Assembly (NCBI RefSeq): GCF_007644045.2
Contig: NZ_VMDW02000118.1
Coordinates: forward strand, 1-64,000
DNA length: 64,000 bases
Reading direction: 5' to 3'
Origin: Vogesella urethralis
GTDB taxonomy: Bacteria > Pseudomonadota > Gammaproteobacteria > Burkholderiales > Chromobacteriaceae
Below the pieces are notes generated by a model, which did not search any database, was not told where the DNA came from, and was given only the letters and a program-made list of their open reading frames with translations. Below are positions 9,757-16,967 of this stretch, piece after piece. Each line of letters opens with the position of its first letter. Position 1 is the stretch's first letter. The position numbers were made by a program, and so were the translations under genes.

Positions 9757-10374
9757 CTACCACTCCACACCGGGCTGCGCGGCGATGCCGGCGGCAAAGG
9801 CGTGCTTCACCAGCGTCATGTCGGTGACGGTATCGGCGGCTTCCACCACCGCGTCCGGTACGCCACGGCCGGTCACGATCACGTGCTGGTGCAGCGGGCG
9901 CGCCAGGATGTCGTCCAGCACCTGGTCCACGTCCAGGTATTTGTATTTCAGCGCGATGTTCAGCTCGTCCAGCAGCACCAGGCCGATAGCCGGGTCTTGC
10001 AGCATCTCGCGCGCCTTGGCCCAGGCTTCGGCGGCGCGGGCCATGTCGCGGTCGCGGTCTTGCGTGTTCCAGGTGTAGCCCTCGCCCATGGCGTGGAACT
10101 GCACCTGCTCGGGGAAGCGGCGCAGGAAGCGTTCCTCGCCGGTTTCCATCGCGCCCTTGATGAACTGCACCACGCCAACCTGCATGTCGTGGCCCAGCGC
10201 GCGCATCACCATGCCCAGGCCGCTGGAGCTTTTGCCTTTGCCGTTGCCGGCGTTGACGATGAACACGCCACGGTGTTCGTCGGCGGCGGCAATGCGGGCG
10301 TCCATGATTGCTTTTTTGCGCGCCATGCGGGCGTTATGGCGCTCGCTGCGGCCTTGGTCGTCGGTGTGGCTCAT
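9757..10374 (-). CDS. cobO: Corrinoid adenosyltransferase CobO/BtuR
   Basis: Transfers the 5'-deoxyadenosyl group of ATP to cob(I)alamin-type corrinoids. It has 205 residues, the usual CobA/CobO length. The P-loop is FIVNAGNGKGKSSSGLGMVM, followed by QFIKGAMETGEE, LVLLDELNIALKYKYLD and the C-terminal HVIVTGRGVPDAV. The start at 10374 overlaps the ABC ATPase stop by ATGA. Longer in-frame starts fall inside the upstream gene and are rejected. Confidence 0.95.
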   Translation of the reverse strand: MSHTDDQGRSERHNARMARKKAIMDARIAAADEHRGVFIVNAGNGKGKSSSGLGMVMRALGHDMQVGVVQFIKGAMETGEERFLRRFPEQVQFHAMGEGYTWNTQDRDRDMARAAEAWAKAREMLQDPAIGLVLLDELNIALKYKYLDVDQVLDDILARPLHQHVIVTGRGVPDAVVEAADTVTDMTLVKHAFAAGIAAQPGVEW

Positions 10375-11123
10375 GTGGGGTGTCCGGGTAAAAAGCAGGG
10401 GTGGCCTGCGTGGGTGATACGGGTAAGCGGGTAGCCCAGCACGTCGCCCAGCGCGTGGGCGTCCAGCTGGGCAATCGGGTAGCGGGCGGCGTTGCCGGCG
10501 CCATCCAGCAACAAGGCATGGCTGGCGACGGCGGGGGAAAATTGCAGGTCGTGGCTGACCAGCAGCACGGCTTTGCCGTCGGCCTGCCAGCGGCGGATCT
10601 GCGTTTGCAGCGCGGCCTGGTGGGCCAGGTCCAGCGCGTTGGTGGGTTCGTCCAGCAGCAGTAGCGGGCTGTCTTGCATCATCACGCTGGCCAGGGCCAC
10701 GCGCTGGCGTTCGCCGCCGGACAGCGCCTGTAGCGGGCGGTGGGCGAGGCGTGCCAGGTCGAAGGCGTCCAGCGCCGCGGCCAGCCGGGCCGGGATGCGG
10801 CCGTCGTCCGGCCACGGAAAGCGGGCGGCGGCGACGGCGTCAGCCACCGCGTAGTCGAACGCGTCGTGGCTGGCTTGCGGCAGCAGCGCCAGGCGCTGGG
10901 CACGCAGGCGCGGTGCGGTGGTGGTCAAAGGTTGGCCGCACAGCGTGATATGGCCCGCTGCCGGCGCGCGTAGCCCGGCCAGCGTGGCCAGCAGCGTGCT
11001 TTTGCCGCAGCCGTTGCGGCCGGCGATCCACCACACTTCGCCGGCGTGTACTTGCCAGTCCAGTTGATGCAGCAGGTGGCGCTGACCTTGCAGAATGCCC
11101 AGGTTGTCGGTGTGCAGCATCAT
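10371..11123 (-). CDS. btuD: ABC transporter ATPase, BtuD-like
   Basis: The ATP-hydrolysing subunit of a class III (vitamin B12/iron-siderophore type) importer, 250 residues. Walker A is IAGRNGCGKSTLLATL, the signature is ALSGGERQRVALA, Walker B is PLLLLDEPTNALD, and the switch His is in LVSHDLQ. The ATG at 11123 overlaps the permease stop (ATGA). The riboswitch and the cob genes point to corrinoid uptake rather than siderophores. Confidence 0.88.
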   Translation of the reverse strand: MMLHTDNLGILQGQRHLLHQLDWQVHAGEVWWIAGRNGCGKSTLLATLAGLRAPAAGHITLCGQPLTTTAPRLRAQRLALLPQASHDAFDYAVADAVAAARFPWPDDGRIPARLAAALDAFDLARLAHRPLQALSGGERQRVALASVMMQDSPLLLLDEPTNALDLAHQAALQTQIRRWQADGKAVLLVSHDLQFSPAVASHALLLDGAGNAARYPIAQLDAHALGDVLGYPLTRITHAGHPCFLPGHPT

Positions 11124-12139
11124 GCCAGCCTCCGGCGCGCGCGCGACAGCTGCCAGAACAGCACCGGCACGCCCAGCAGCGCGGTGAGAATGCCCACCGG
11201 CAGCTGCATCGGCGCCACGACGGTGCGCGCCAGCATATCGGCCAGCACCAGCAGCGTGGCGCCGGTGAGGATGCTGGCGGGCAGCAGGTGGCGCAGGTGT
11301 GGCCCGCACACCAGGCGGCAGGCGTGCGGCACCATCAGGCCAACGAAACCGATGCTGCCGCCCTGGCTGACAGCGGTGGCGGTGAGCGTGGCCGACAGCA
11401 GCAACAGCAAGCGGCGCAGGCCGGCCAGCGGCACGCCCAGCGTGGCGGCGTGGTCACCGTGCAGCGCCAGCAGGTTGATGGCGGGCGCCTGCCACCAGGC
11501 CAGCAGCATGGCTGGCAGCAGCACCAGCCACGGCCACGGCCGCAGCGGCGTGCCGGACAAGTCCCCCACCAGCCAGAACACCATGCCGCGCAGCTGGTTG
11601 TCCTGCGCGATGGTCAGCAACAGCGAGATCACCGCGCCGCAGGCGGTAGACAGCAGCGCGCCGGTCAGCAGCAACAACACGGTGCCGCTGCTGCGGCCAA
11701 AGTCGCGCCGCGCCAGCCAGAACAGCACGCCGGACAGCCCCAGCGCGCCGACAACGGCAGCGAGGTCTACCTGCCACACCGCCAGCCCCAGCCACAGCGC
11801 GGTGAGCGCACCCACCGAGGCGCCGCCGGACACGCCCATCACGTAGGGGTCGGCCAGCGGGTTGCGCAGTAGCGATTGCATCAGCAGGCCGGCCAGTGCC
11901 AGCGCGGCGCCGGTAATCCAGGCGGTGAGGGCGCGCTCCAGCCGCAGCTGCAGCAGGGTGCCGGACAGCGCATCGCCGTGGCCCAGCAGCGCCTGCCACA
12001 GCTGGCCGGCACTCAGCGACACGCTGCCGCTGGCACAGGCCAGCAGCACCACGCCGGCACTGATGGCGGCCAACAGCGGCAATAACAAGGCAGGGGGCAG
12101 CACCGCGCGGCTGGCCGGTGATGCAACGGTAACGGACAT
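11120..12139 (-). CDS. btuC: ABC transporter permease, BtuC/FecCD family
   Basis: The membrane subunit of the corrinoid importer, 339 residues with about ten hydrophobic segments. The family-specific stretch AALALAGLLMQSLLRNPLADP (residues about 75-95) and GGSIGFVGLMVPHACRLVCG near the C terminus are clear. The ATG at 12139 is chosen because the longer frame runs back through the riboswitch. It is the first gene of the operon, about 100 bases after the B12 box, so it is the direct target of riboswitch control. Confidence 0.9.
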   Translation of the reverse strand: MSVTVASPASRAVLPPALLLPLLAAISAGVVLLACASGSVSLSAGQLWQALLGHGDALSGTLLQLRLERALTAWITGAALALAGLLMQSLLRNPLADPYVMGVSGGASVGALTALWLGLAVWQVDLAAVVGALGLSGVLFWLARRDFGRSSGTVLLLLTGALLSTACGAVISLLLTIAQDNQLRGMVFWLVGDLSGTPLRPWPWLVLLPAMLLAWWQAPAINLLALHGDHAATLGVPLAGLRRLLLLLSATLTATAVSQGGSIGFVGLMVPHACRLVCGPHLRHLLPASILTGATLLVLADMLARTVVAPMQLPVGILTALLGVPVLFWQLSRARRRLA

Positions 12140-12244
12140 AAGGAAAGCCGGATGGCGGCGAAGGGCAGGCGGGCAGAAGGCTGGCCGCATGCCGCCCTCC
12201 GCAGCATGGTTGTTCGGTGCGGCCAACGGGGTGGCCGCGCACAG

Positions 12245-12424
12245 CTTGCCGTGGCCGGTATCCGGGCTGGTTTCGCCGCAGGCCCGCCTTCCCGTACCGG
12301 CTGGTACAGTGGCGCAGGGGCCGGGCAGCTGCGCGGGGCAGCCTGAAAGAAACACACCGTTGCGGGGGCAGCACAGCTGACGCTGTTTCCCGTTTAACCC
12401 GCCGGCTATCACCGGCAGGCACCA
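12245..12424 (-). promoter_or_regulatory. Cobalamin (adenosylcobalamin) riboswitch
   Basis: On the minus strand the leader begins GGTGCCTGCCGG (12423 downward). It continues with AAACGGGAA, GCTGTGC, TGCCCCCGCAACGGT and GGGAAGGCGGG, and ends with the B12 box AGCCCGGATACCGGCC (12268-12253). Order and spacing match the known B12 riboswitch. About 100 bases follow before the btuC start. They hold a hairpin-forming stretch (ATGCTGCGG with a later GCAT) that could form the expression platform. High cobalamin should switch the operon off. Confidence 0.93.
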
Positions 12425-12567
12425 AGGCAGGCAGCGATTTTAGCAGAAGGCCTGCCGGCTGCCGGGTTTGTTTATATTGCTGTGAGAAATAAAAAAACAA
12501 TAAAACAGTATTTTTGGAAATAAAGCACGCCTGCTATGGTGACGGCATGACATTGCGGAGCCTCACC

Positions 12568-13146
12568 ATGGCGCACGATCTTTCCGGTTTCGACTTCATC
12601 ATCCAGCCGGGCTGGAACAACTCCGGCCCCGAGCACTGGCAGAGCCACTGGCAGCAGCTGCTGGGTGCGCAACGCGTGGCCAACCACGAGTGGCACTCGC
12701 CGCAGCTGGACGACTGGCTGGCCGCGCTGGACGCAGCGGTCAACGCCGCCCGCCAGCCGGTGGTGGTGATCGCGCACAGCCTGGGCTGCGCCACCGTGGC
12801 GCACTATGCGGCACGCTACGGCAACAAGCTGGCCGGCGCGCTGCTGGTAGCCCCGGCCGACGTGGAGCGCGCCAGCGCCCCGGCCCAGCTGCAACCGTTT
12901 GCGCCGCTGCCGCAGGCGGCGCTGCCGTTTGCCGCCCGTGTGGTGGCCAGCGACAGCGACCCGTTCAGCCTGCCGCTGCGTAGCGCGCGCATGGCGGCGC
13001 TGTGGCAGGCGCCGCTGGTTTGGCTGCGCGGTGCCGGCCATATCAATGTGGCGTCCGGCCATACACAGTGGGAAGACGGCCTGGCCGAGCTGGCCGCCTT
13101 GCTGGCCGACATCCGCGCCACGCAGCAGGCGGCACGCAGCGCCTGA
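12568..13146 (+). CDS. Small serine hydrolase, RBBP9/YdeN type
   Basis: A 192-residue alpha/beta hydrolase. Family marks are FIIQPGWNNSGPEHWQSHW near the N terminus, the nucleophile in VVIAHSLGCATVAHY, a late Asp in VVASDSDPFS, and the His in RGAGHINVASGH. The ATG at 12568 has GGAG seven bases upstream; earlier in-frame ATGs at 12514 and 12547 lack one. The natural substrate of this family is unknown. It is transcribed away from the riboswitch, so the two share a divergent promoter region. Confidence 0.85.
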   Translation: MAHDLSGFDFIIQPGWNNSGPEHWQSHWQQLLGAQRVANHEWHSPQLDDWLAALDAAVNAARQPVVVIAHSLGCATVAHYAARYGNKLAGALLVAPADVERASAPAQLQPFAPLPQAALPFAARVVASDSDPFSLPLRSARMAALWQAPLVWLRGAGHINVASGHTQWEDGLAELAALLADIRATQQAARSA

Positions 13147-13244
13147 GCGCGGCGATTTGCCGCCTGCGGCATAGTGTCGCACCGCCTTGTGGCGGCTGCG
13201 GCCAACCTTAACAATGCCGGCCTTCCCTTATTGAAAGTACGACG

Positions 13245-14624
13245 ATGGCCGTCATTGCCGACAAGAAAACCCCCCGTTACTACACGGTGGCCTGGCGCTG
13301 GCATTTCTATGCCGGCCTGCTGGTGGCGCCGTTCATGATCATGCTGGCCATCACCGGCATGGTGTACCTGTTCAAGCCGCAGCTGGACCAACTGATGTAC
13401 GGCAGCTTGCTGACGGTACCGGCCGCCAGCACCCCGGCGCACCCGGCCGACCACCTGGTGGCGGCGGTGAAGGCGCAGTACCCGGGCGCCAGCGTGCTGC
13501 GTTATCAGCCCCCGGCCGCAGCCGACGCCAGCGCCAAGGTGATTATCAAAACCGCCGAGGCCAAGCTCGGTGTGTACGTCGATCCATATCAGGGCACCGT
13601 GCTGGGCGCGCTGGACGAGAACAACAACCTGCAAGCCATCATGCTGAAACTGCACGGCGAGCTGTTGATCGGCAAACAGGGCGACTTGCTGGTGGAGCTG
13701 GCCACCAGCTGGGCGCTGGTGCTGCTGGTGTCCGGTCTGTACCTGTGGTGGCCGCGCGGGCGCGGCAAGCTGGCGGTATTCTGGCCGCGCTTCAGCGCCG
13801 GCGGCCGCGCCTTCTGGCGTGACATCCACGCCGTTACCGGTTTCTGGAGCGCCATCTTCCTGCTGTTCATGCTGCTGTCCGGCCTGACCTGGACCGGCTA
13901 CTGGGGCGAGAAGTTTGCCGCGGTGTGGAGCCAGTTCCCGGCGCAGATGTGGGACGACGTGCCCAAGTCCGACAAAAAGGCCATCAGCCTGAACAGCACC
14001 GCCGAAAAAATCGTGCCGTGGGCGGTAGAGCCCAGCCCGCTGCCCAAATCCACCGACCCGCACGCCGCGCACAAAGGCGCCGCACCGCAAGCGGCTACGC
14101 CGCAGATTGCGCTGCAGCAGGTGGTGGACACCGCCAACGCCCGTGGCGTGGTGCCCGGCTATAACATCGCGCTGCCGGACGGCGACGAAGGCGTGTTTAC
14201 CGTGTCGGTATTCCCCGACGACCCGCGCAACGAGGCCACGCTGCACATCGACCAGTACAGCGGCAAGGTGCTGGCCGACATCCGCTTCAAGGACTACGCG
14301 CTGGTACCCAAGGTGGTCGAGTTCGGCGTGGTGATCCACGAGGGCAAATTCTTTGGCCTCGCCAACCAGCTGCTGATGGCGGCCATCTGCCTGCTGGTGC
14401 TGCTGGGCAGCGTCAGCGGCATCATCATGTGGTGGCAGCGCAAGCCGGCCGGCCGCCTGGGCGCGCCCACCGACGCGCCGGACACGCCGCTGTGGAAAGG
14501 CGCGCTGCTGATCATGCTGGCGCTGGGGCTGGCCTTCCCGCTGGTAGGTGCCTCGTTTGTCGCCATCCTGGTGCTGGACTGGCTGCTGCTGCGCCGCCTG
14601 CCGGCGCTGGCCTTCCTGCGCTAA
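13245..14624 (+). CDS. PepSY-associated transmembrane protein
   Basis: A 459-residue inner-membrane protein. N-terminal TM segment with a conserved WRWHFYAGLLVAPFMI start, a large periplasmic part, then TM segments near residues 155-170 (SGLYLWWPR), 200-225 (HAVTGFWSAIFLLFMLLSGL), 375-400 (SGIIMWWQRK) and 415-445. The PepSY-type segments VYVDPYQGTVLGALD and LHIDQYSGKVLADI each carry the Dxx(Y/S)G pattern. Relatives are often iron-regulated and sit near siderophore receptors, with suggested roles in reducing iron chelates. No such genes are adjacent here, so the role is open. Confidence 0.85.
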   Translation: MAVIADKKTPRYYTVAWRWHFYAGLLVAPFMIMLAITGMVYLFKPQLDQLMYGSLLTVPAASTPAHPADHLVAAVKAQYPGASVLRYQPPAAADASAKVIIKTAEAKLGVYVDPYQGTVLGALDENNNLQAIMLKLHGELLIGKQGDLLVELATSWALVLLVSGLYLWWPRGRGKLAVFWPRFSAGGRAFWRDIHAVTGFWSAIFLLFMLLSGLTWTGYWGEKFAAVWSQFPAQMWDDVPKSDKKAISLNSTAEKIVPWAVEPSPLPKSTDPHAAHKGAAPQAATPQIALQQVVDTANARGVVPGYNIALPDGDEGVFTVSVFPDDPRNEATLHIDQYSGKVLADIRFKDYALVPKVVEFGVVIHEGKFFGLANQLLMAAICLLVLLGSVSGIIMWWQRKPAGRLGAPTDAPDTPLWKGALLIMLALGLAFPLVGASFVAILVLDWLLLRRLPALAFLR

Positions 14625-14656
14625 GCCTGCCACACCGCCCGAACGGGCTGGCGGCC

Positions 14657-14692
14657 AACCCCCTCGCCATTGTCGGCAGGGGGGTTTGTTTT
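14657..14692 (+). terminator. Rho-independent terminator after the PepSY gene
   Basis: AACCCCCT pairs with AGGGGGGTT around a 13-base loop and is followed by a T-rich run (TTTGTTTT). Confidence 0.7.
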
Positions 14693-14770
14693 ACTTGGCC
14701 TGATCGTAAGCCATAGTCGAGGGGCTGGCCGCCAGCTAAGATGCAGGCTGGTTTTTTTCGAGGCTTCGCC

Positions 14771-15880
14771 ATGCACCTGCTGGCTTTTGTCGATCACGTC
14801 GAGAGCGACATCATCACCCCGGCGCTGGACCGCCGTTTCGGCATTCATCAGGTCAGCCTGCTGTGCCCGCGCAGCGCGCTGGGCCTGGCCACCGACATCG
14901 CCGGCGTCTGCCGCAGCCAGCACCTGGCGGTGACGGTGGTGACGCTGCCGCCCGACAGCCAGCCGCTGGCCTTGCGCCAGCAGTTGGCCGCACTGGCGCA
15001 GGGCGCGGTGGCGTTCAATATCAGCGCCGCGTCGCCGGTGCAGGCCGCCCTGGCCTACGACCTGGCGCGCGAGCGCCACTTGCCGCTGATGAGCGTGGAA
15101 GCGAAAACCGACCGCCTGATCTGGCTGCTGGGCGGCGAGCACACCCGCGTGCACAGCGGTAGCGACATTGCCGACGGCCTGACGCTGGAAGCGTACTTTG
15201 CGCTGTACGGCAGCCGCATCGAGCACGTGCATTACCGGCTGAGCCAGCGTCATGCCCGGCTGGAAGCGCTGGCTGCGGGCCTGGCCGAACTGGCGGTGGC
15301 GCGGCCGCAGGCGCTGTCGCTGCTGAACCGGCTGTGCAACGAGCTGGACGCGCGCCAGTTCAGCCGCCGGCCGTTGCCGCGTGGCGAGCGGGCACTGCGG
15401 GCGTGGCTGGATGGCTGCGGCCTGGTCAGCTTCGACCCGCTGGGCCATATGCGCTGCCAGGACGCGTCGGCGCGCTTTTTTCTGGGCGGCGGCTGGCTGG
15501 AAGTGTGGCTGCTGGCCGAGGTGGCCAGCCTGCTGCCGGCGTTGCCGATCAGCGACGCGGCGGTGGGGGTGAAGATCAACCACGACGACGTGGCCAACGA
15601 ATACGACGTGGCGGTGCTGTGTAACAACCGCCTGTTCCTGGTGGAGTGCAAGACCACGGCGCCTACCTCGCTGCACCATCGTGGCGTCGGCCTCGACAAC
15701 CTGTTCAAACTGGACAGCGCTGCCAGCCTGGGTGGCCTGCACGCCCGCGCCATGCTGGCCACGCTGTACCCGCCCACCGACAGCGAAATCGCCCGCGCCG
15801 AGGCGCAGGGCATTGCATTGCTGTACGGCAGCATGCTGTTGCAAGCACGGCAGACTGTGCGCCAGTGGCTACAATCTTGA
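14771..15880 (+). CDS. Orphan CARF-nuclease-type protein (DUF1887/Card1-like)
   Basis: A 369-residue protein resembling the DUF1887 family (VC1899, Card1/Can2 relatives), with an N-terminal CARF-like Rossmann domain and a C-terminal PD-(D/E)XK nuclease. The nuclease core is readable as NHDDVANEYDVAVLCNNRLF followed by LVECKTTAP (about residues 275-305; E, D and ECK). The N-terminal third holds alternating strands and helices (MHLLAFVDHVESDIITPALD; QGAVAFNISAASPVQAAL), as expected for ligand-binding CARF folds. ATG at 14771 with GAGG upstream. Family members near type III CRISPR loci are activated by cyclic oligoadenylates. No cas gene or repeat array is visible in this window, so this is an orphan whose activator and target are unknown. 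Confidence 0.75.
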   Translation: MHLLAFVDHVESDIITPALDRRFGIHQVSLLCPRSALGLATDIAGVCRSQHLAVTVVTLPPDSQPLALRQQLAALAQGAVAFNISAASPVQAALAYDLARERHLPLMSVEAKTDRLIWLLGGEHTRVHSGSDIADGLTLEAYFALYGSRIEHVHYRLSQRHARLEALAAGLAELAVARPQALSLLNRLCNELDARQFSRRPLPRGERALRAWLDGCGLVSFDPLGHMRCQDASARFFLGGGWLEVWLLAEVASLLPALPISDAAVGVKINHDDVANEYDVAVLCNNRLFLVECKTTAPTSLHHRGVGLDNLFKLDSAASLGGLHARAMLATLYPPTDSEIARAEAQGIALLYGSMLLQARQTVRQWLQS

Positions 15881-15959
15881 TGCTGTGGGGGTTTTTTGCC
15901 CTAACTTGATTGATGCTGTTATAAAAACTAACGATTGTTTCGCTATCATCAGGTAAATA

Positions 15960-15980
15960 ATGAACGCCGGTTCCGCCTGA
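15960..15980 (+). CDS. Possible six-codon leader peptide (MNAGSA)
   Basis: ATG at 15960 reads MNAGSA and stops with TGA overlapping the next gene's ATG (TGATG). It has a weak AGG upstream. It could couple translation into the binding-protein gene, which lacks its own ribosome binding site, or be chance. Confidence 0.25.
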   Translation: MNAGSA

Positions 15981-16966
15981 TGGAAGATTCTTGCCCGTCC
16001 GATTCACACTTCAACGTCCAGCGTCGCCGTTGCCTGATGGCCGTGGCAGCTGCCATCGCCGCGACGCTTGCTGGCGGTTGCGTCCCCCAGGAACCCTTGC
16101 TGCGTATCGGTAGCAATGGTTGGCCCGGGTATCTGTTCCTGTCCTGGGCTGTCGACAGTGGCGTGTTGCCGCAGCAGCAGGTGCGCCTATTGCGCATCAG
16201 TTCGTCCACGCAAGCCATCCGCGCCCTTAGTGCCGGCATGCTCGATGGCGCCTGCCTGACGCTGGACGAGGTGGTGACGGCACTATCGGAGGGTATACCG
16301 CTGAAAGTGATTGCCGTGCTGGATGTCTCGCACGGTGCCGACGTTGTGCTGGGGCGGGGTGGCATCACCAGTCTGGCGCAACTGGCAGGCAAGCGGGTGG
16401 GGGTGGAAGGCAGTGCGGTGGGTGCAGTCATGCTCGATGCCTTGCTGCAGAAGGCCGGCTTGCGCCGCGAACAGGTACAGCTGGTACCGTTGCTGCTGGA
16501 CGAACACGAGGCCGCGTTCGATGCCGGCGAGGTTGACGCGCTGGTTACCATGGAGCCGCAAGCCAGCCGGCTGCGCGCCCGTGGTGCCCGCCAGCTGTTC
16601 AGCAGTGCCGAGATTCCCGGCCGCATTGTCGATGTGCTGGCCGTGCGTGAGGATGTGCTGTCCCGTTCGCGTCACGGTTTGCAGCAACTGGTGGATAGCC
16701 ACTTTGCCATGCTGCAGCGCTATGGAGCCCAACCCGCTGAAGGGCGCGACTACATGGCAGCCCAGCTGGGCGTGCCGCATGCCGAACTGGCCCCCATCTT
16801 TGCCGGCATGCAATTGCCGGACCGCGAACAAAACCGGCAATGGCTGGCAGGCCGCCTGGACCAGGAGGCGCGCAGCCTGACCGATGTGATGTACCGTGCC
16901 GGCTTGCTGCTGCGCCCGGTCAAGCAGGGCCAACTGGCCGTGCCCGATTTTGTGCGGGAGGGCTGA
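15980..16966 (+). CDS. Periplasmic binding lipoprotein, nitrate/sulfonate/taurine (NMT1) type
   Basis: A 328-residue substrate-binding protein. The N terminus carries an arginine-rich stretch (VQRRRCLMAVAAA) and a lipobox (TLAGGC), so it is likely a lipoprotein, perhaps Tat-exported. The body follows the SsuA/ThiY pattern: LRIGSNGWPGYLFLSWA, GMLDGACLTLDEVVTAL, LAQLAGKRVGVEGSAVGAVML, AGEVDALVTMEPQ. ATG at 15980 is preferred to a TTG at 15935. There is no ABC permease or ATPase nearby. Instead the stop codon is one base away from a GGDEF-EAL protein, so its likely job is signalling: present a ligand to the periplasmic part of that enzyme. Confidence 0.82.
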   Translation: MEDSCPSDSHFNVQRRRCLMAVAAAIAATLAGGCVPQEPLLRIGSNGWPGYLFLSWAVDSGVLPQQQVRLLRISSSTQAIRALSAGMLDGACLTLDEVVTALSEGIPLKVIAVLDVSHGADVVLGRGGITSLAQLAGKRVGVEGSAVGAVMLDALLQKAGLRREQVQLVPLLLDEHEAAFDAGEVDALVTMEPQASRLRARGARQLFSSAEIPGRIVDVLAVREDVLSRSRHGLQQLVDSHFAMLQRYGAQPAEGRDYMAAQLGVPHAELAPIFAGMQLPDREQNRQWLAGRLDQEARSLTDVMYRAGLLLRPVKQGQLAVPDFVREG

Positions 16967-16967
16967 C

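Noticed and set aside
14625-16000. CRISPR array near the CARF-type gene
   Set aside because: No regularly spaced direct repeats are present in the flanks.
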